Positions 61,118-64,000 of a stretch of 64,000 nt of DNA are shown here, piece by piece. The stretch comes from Candidatus Limnocylindrales bacterium (GTDB taxonomy: Bacteria; Desulfobacterota; Binatia; UBA1149; CAITLU01): positions 124,001-188,000 of the forward strand of contig DATNBU010000008.1 in assembly GCA_035571835.1 (NCBI GenBank), read 5' to 3'. Position numbers and translations under genes: made by a program. The stretch's first letter is position 1. The number at the start of each line of letters is the position of its first letter. The notes under the pieces were generated by a model. It was not told where the DNA came from and did not search any database. It saw only the letters and a list, made by a program, of their open reading frames with translations.

Positions 61118-62326
61118 ATGTCTCGTCCCGTCGTGCCGGCGAAAGGCCGGCAAGCCTGCGCCGCCGGCCTGCTCGCCGCGGCGATGATGCTCGTGACCGG
61201 CGCCCGCGCATTCGCGGCCGCAGCGGCTCATTACGTCGGAGCGAACGCCCGGCTCACGGGCCACCTCTCCGTCGAAAAGCGGAGTTTCCTGGATCAGGAG
61301 CTCACCGTTTCGGTCCTACACCTCGACAACCCGATATCGTTGCTGCGCCGCTCCCAGTACCCGGGCGACGCCCCGGCAACCGAAGCCGGCGAGGTTCTGC
61401 TTCGCGGAGATTTCGCGCCATCGGACTTCGGCGCCTGCGATGTTGCCGCAACCGGCATCCTCGATTTCCAGAGGATCGGCTGGTCGGTCTTTCCGGACGT
61501 CGCGATGGACGTGCAGCGAATCGAGTGCAGGGAACGGGGGCACGCCGTCGGAACCGTCGAGCCGGACGCGCCTTCGGCGAACGCGCGCCAGGACCCGTAC
61601 GACTGCGAGCCATCCGGCGACTCCCCGCTCTGGCTCGCGCGCAGATGGTCTCCGTACGCCGACATGGACCCCGACATGTGGAAAGCCTCGGACCTGCTCA
61701 TGCGCGATGCCGCGGGTCCGAGGTGGCCGTACGACATGCAGCGTGCGCTCGCGCTGCGACTGTTCGACGCGCGTACGCGACTGCGCTCCGCTTTCGGGGA
61801 AGTCGGGAGCGACTGGAGCTTCGAGTACGTCCCGCGGACGGTAGCCGTCGAGTTCGCTCCGGAGCTTCAGTCGAGAATCGACGCGCTCGAGCTCGTCGAC
61901 GATCGCATCGAGAAACTTCCGATTCCCGTCAGTCCCGGGCTCGAGCAGCTCTGCCACGAGGTCTGCGGTTGCACGGTCGTTCTCGATCCGGATCGCAACA
62001 CAGCCGTGTCGCTCGGGTTCTCGCCGACGGTCAATCTCCTTTATGTCGTTCGCCGCCTTCGCGAGCTTCCCGACGTGCGGTCTGCGCGGCTCGTGCGGAT
62101 TGCTCAGGAGATGGGGCCGGAGGCGCCGCCGCGCGCTGTGCTTCGCGTGAGGACATTGCCCTCGGCGATTCACTTCACTGTCGAATCGCCGGCGCACGAG
62201 CCGGGCGCGACGACGAAGCGCTACTTCGTCGTCGATGACGCTGGGGCGAGAGAGGTTCCATCGGCCGAGGCGGCAACGATGCTGTCGTTCGACTCGTTGT
62301 CGCTGCCGCCCGATGCGTGGCAGTGA
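61118..62326 (+). CDS. Secreted Cx3CxC family protein, member 2
   Basis: A 402-aa exported protein (signal CAAGLLAAAMMLVTGARAFAA), homologous over its length to 54234-55454: SLLRRSQYPGDA, ACDVAATGIL, GLEQLCHEVCGCTVV (Cys279, 283, 285), TVNLLYVVRRLRELPDV, RYFVVDDAGA and a final DAW. It has a slightly different middle. It lies outside the attachment copies, unlike members 1 and 3. Function unknown. Confidence 0.7.
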   Translation: MSRPVVPAKGRQACAAGLLAAAMMLVTGARAFAAAAAHYVGANARLTGHLSVEKRSFLDQELTVSVLHLDNPISLLRRSQYPGDAPATEAGEVLLRGDFAPSDFGACDVAATGILDFQRIGWSVFPDVAMDVQRIECRERGHAVGTVEPDAPSANARQDPYDCEPSGDSPLWLARRWSPYADMDPDMWKASDLLMRDAAGPRWPYDMQRALALRLFDARTRLRSAFGEVGSDWSFEYVPRTVAVEFAPELQSRIDALELVDDRIEKLPIPVSPGLEQLCHEVCGCTVVLDPDRNTAVSLGFSPTVNLLYVVRRLRELPDVRSARLVRIAQEMGPEAPPRAVLRVRTLPSAIHFTVESPAHEPGATTKRYFVVDDAGAREVPSAEAATMLSFDSLSLPPDAWQ

Positions 62327-62386
62327 CCCGAGTCGGCACGAGCCGCTCGGATCCTGCCGCGCTTCTCTACCCGAACAGCCGCTTCG

Positions 62387-63295
62387 TCACGGCGCCGGCA
62401 CGCTGCACGGACACGCTCTCTGCGGAAGTCCGCCGAGCAGACAGCCGGCGTCGCCGTTGTCGGCATTGCACGTGGTCGCGATCGAGTGCAGCACTCGCTT
62501 CACGAAGGGAAAGCTCGGCTGGATCACGCAGCCGATCGAATTCCTCTCCGGGTCTCCGCAACCGGTCAGGTCGTATGCATCGGCCGTCCACGGCGCTCCG
62601 GACGGGACGAGCACATCGATAATGTCGCTGCAGTCCGCATTTGTGCCCGAAGAACCGACGGCCTGGACGGCGGTCTCGTCGCACGTCAAACTTTTTGCCG
62701 TACAAGCTTCGGTGCAACTCTGGTAGGCATCCGAGAGCGTCCAGCAATGGTCGCCGGAGATCACCATGCCGGAAGGGCATGGGCCTGAGCTATCCGGTTT
62801 GCAGGTGAGCACTCCGTTTTCATTGGAGATGTCGCTGGTCGCGGCAGGGCAGTCGGCGACGTCGACAGTTGTAAGGTGGCCTTGACTGGAAAAGTCGTAA
62901 CAAGTGCAGCTGAGAAAGCAGTTTTCCACGCTGCAACTGTCGCAGGAGTTCTTGTAACTGCCGTCCGGATAGGCACCGGAGATGACGGGCCATCCACCGC
63001 ACATCGTTCCGGGGCAGGTGTTGGAAACGCAGTCGAAGTTCGGGCCGCAGCTTCCGCAGTCGATCTGCGCCGCGCAGCCGTCGTCGACGACTCCGCACTG
63101 CGCCGCTTGCGCAGCGCAGTCCTGGCGGACGCAGCACGTACCGGCCTTCTGCCCCGGCGGGATCTGACAGATCTTGCTGCTGCAGCTCTTGCTGTTACGG
63201 CACGACGTGCCGTCGCGCTTGCCCGCCAGCGCGCTCGCGCCGCTTCCGATCATCAGTGCGATGCCGAGAGAGACGATGACGAATGCCTTGTTCAT
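62387..63295 (-). CDS. Secreted cysteine-rich protein with cyanovirin-N-like (CVNH) lectin domain
   Basis: A 302-aa exported protein. A signal (FVIVSLGIALMIGSGASALA) is followed by a Cys-rich N-terminal segment (CRNSKSCSSKICQI...). Residues about 110-166 fit the cyanovirin-N (CVNH) pattern: DGSYKNSCDSCSVENC, LSCTCYDFSSQGHLTTVDVADC and SDISNENGVLTC. It also has a second Cys-rich tail ending CPCS. CVNH lectins bind oligomannose glycans. Many cysteines would require periplasmic or extracellular disulfides. Confidence 0.7.
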   Translation of the reverse strand: MNKAFVIVSLGIALMIGSGASALAGKRDGTSCRNSKSCSSKICQIPPGQKAGTCCVRQDCAAQAAQCGVVDDGCAAQIDCGSCGPNFDCVSNTCPGTMCGGWPVISGAYPDGSYKNSCDSCSVENCFLSCTCYDFSSQGHLTTVDVADCPAATSDISNENGVLTCKPDSSGPCPSGMVISGDHCWTLSDAYQSCTEACTAKSLTCDETAVQAVGSSGTNADCSDIIDVLVPSGAPWTADAYDLTGCGDPERNSIGCVIQPSFPFVKRVLHSIATTCNADNGDAGCLLGGLPQRACPCSVPAP

Positions 63296-64000
63296 GGTGT
63301 GTCCTCCCCTGACTCTGCGTGCTGTATGGACGAATGATAATCGCGAATGTCTCTACGGAATGAAGCGCAAGCGGAGTCGTGAAGCCGACGGTATCGAAGT
63401 CCATATTTGTGTCAATAATCGCGGCGCTGTTGCGAATGAGCGCACGTGCCGGCTGCGATCCACCACGACGACGCACGCTCGGCCGATCGCGTCGATGCCG
63501 CCGCAGCGGATGCATCCTCGGCGGGCAGCGCGGTCATCCCAGGTCCGGGCCCCGCCCAGATCGGCCAGATCGAAATTCCGTAGCCCTCGCTGTCCGGCGG
63601 CACGTTCTCTTACGAACACATCCTCGCGCCGAGCACATTCTTCCACTTTTCGGGGACGGCGGCCGGAGGTCCGTGCGCTTCGGCTTCGGCTGTTCAGTAG
63701 GGACGCGCGTCGCTTGGGGCACGCAATACGTACAGCGCGTGAGGGGCTGCTGTTTCCAGATGAGATGCGCGCAATGGGCGAAGCAATGCTGCGCAGGAGC
63801 GATGCGGACGTCGCCGCGATGCTCGACCATCCGGCGACACCTGCCGAGGACAGAGCAGCGCGTCAGAAGATGGCAGCGGCGGGATAACGAAGCTGTGGCC
63901 GGTACTTCGAGTCCCTAAGCGCGGCACGTGTCCGTCGTCGATTCGCGATGCGCCTGATTTTCCACTCGCTTTCGCGCGTGCGAACCGTCATCTTCGGTAC
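63296..64000. other. Right-edge region without a supported gene
   Basis: About 700 bases. A plus-strand frame reads LLFPDEMRAMGEAMLRRSDAD and on to a stop at 63887, and another reads SLSGGTFSYEHILAPSTFFHF to a stop near 63700, but neither has a start, ribosome binding site or known family. They may be decayed or frameshifted gene remnants. A short frame at 63951 (MRLIFHSLSR) runs off the window. Confidence 0.3.

Noticed and set aside
63174-63887. A 237-codon plus-strand frame at the right end
   Set aside because: Its first part is antisense to the CVNH gene and the middle is low-complexity; only the tail looks protein-like, so I list the region as unassigned.

Overview
The window is high-GC DNA from a Gram-negative bacterium. 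Evidence for the cell type is an LPS-type glycosyltransferase family 9 protein, many lipoprotein and Sec signals, periplasmic c-type cytochromes and a caa3-type terminal oxidase. No rRNA or marker gene fixes the phylum. The lanthanide-type PQQ dehydrogenase, abundant PAS histidine kinases and secreted proteins with dockerin-like CGDxxxSG calcium repeats would fit a deltaproteobacterial, myxobacterial or Binatota-like lineage, but that is only an impression.

Layout. 1-9.8 kb holds housekeeping and mixed genes: the start of tpx, a Uma2-type nuclease, a divergent modE/modA pair with a palindromic operator, a HerA-like ATPase, a TPR lipoprotein, a GT9-DUF4254-hydrolase cluster and rph. 10-14.5 kb holds two sensor kinases. 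14.5-20.4 kb holds a LodA/LodB-type CTQ quinoprotein system with two related single-haem cytochrome-like proteins. 20.7-22.7 kb holds a GT39-like membrane protein and rdgB.

33.8-22.7 kb (minus strand) is a tightly packed twelve-gene operon, mostly with 4-nt overlaps. It runs lanthanide-type PQQ alcohol dehydrogenase, XoxJ-like binding protein, cytochrome c, CoxB-A-C, CtaG, a beta-propeller lipoprotein, a small exported protein, a divergent NRAMP-like transporter and two PRC-barrel proteins. Read together, it encodes alcohol oxidation wired directly to oxygen reduction, plus a candidate metal importer. 34-41.6 kb holds a DksA-like/BON fusion, a kinase/response-regulator pair, a DegT aminotransferase and another kinase. 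A palindromic repeat with the core AAATCGGGGACAG/TCAG occurs at three intergenic sites.

At 41.7-42.0 kb lie tRNA-Pro(TGG) and tRNA-Arg(TCT). The 3' half of tRNA-Arg recurs almost perfectly near 51.95 and 58.04 kb and in decayed form near 55.5 kb, so this is an attachment site carrying tandem integrated islands. Island I (42.0-51.98 kb) has an integrase, two excisionase-like proteins, a DUF3987 protein, a candidate defence pair (HEPN/Toprim and TIGR02391) and a secreted DUF1566 protein. Island II (51.98-58.06 kb) has HicBA, a second DUF1566 protein, a DUF1329 protein and two members of an unnamed secreted family with a Cx3CxC motif. The right end (58-64 kb) is rich in secreted proteins: a beta-helix protein, a tandem paralogue pair, a third Cx3CxC protein and a cyanovirin-like lectin.
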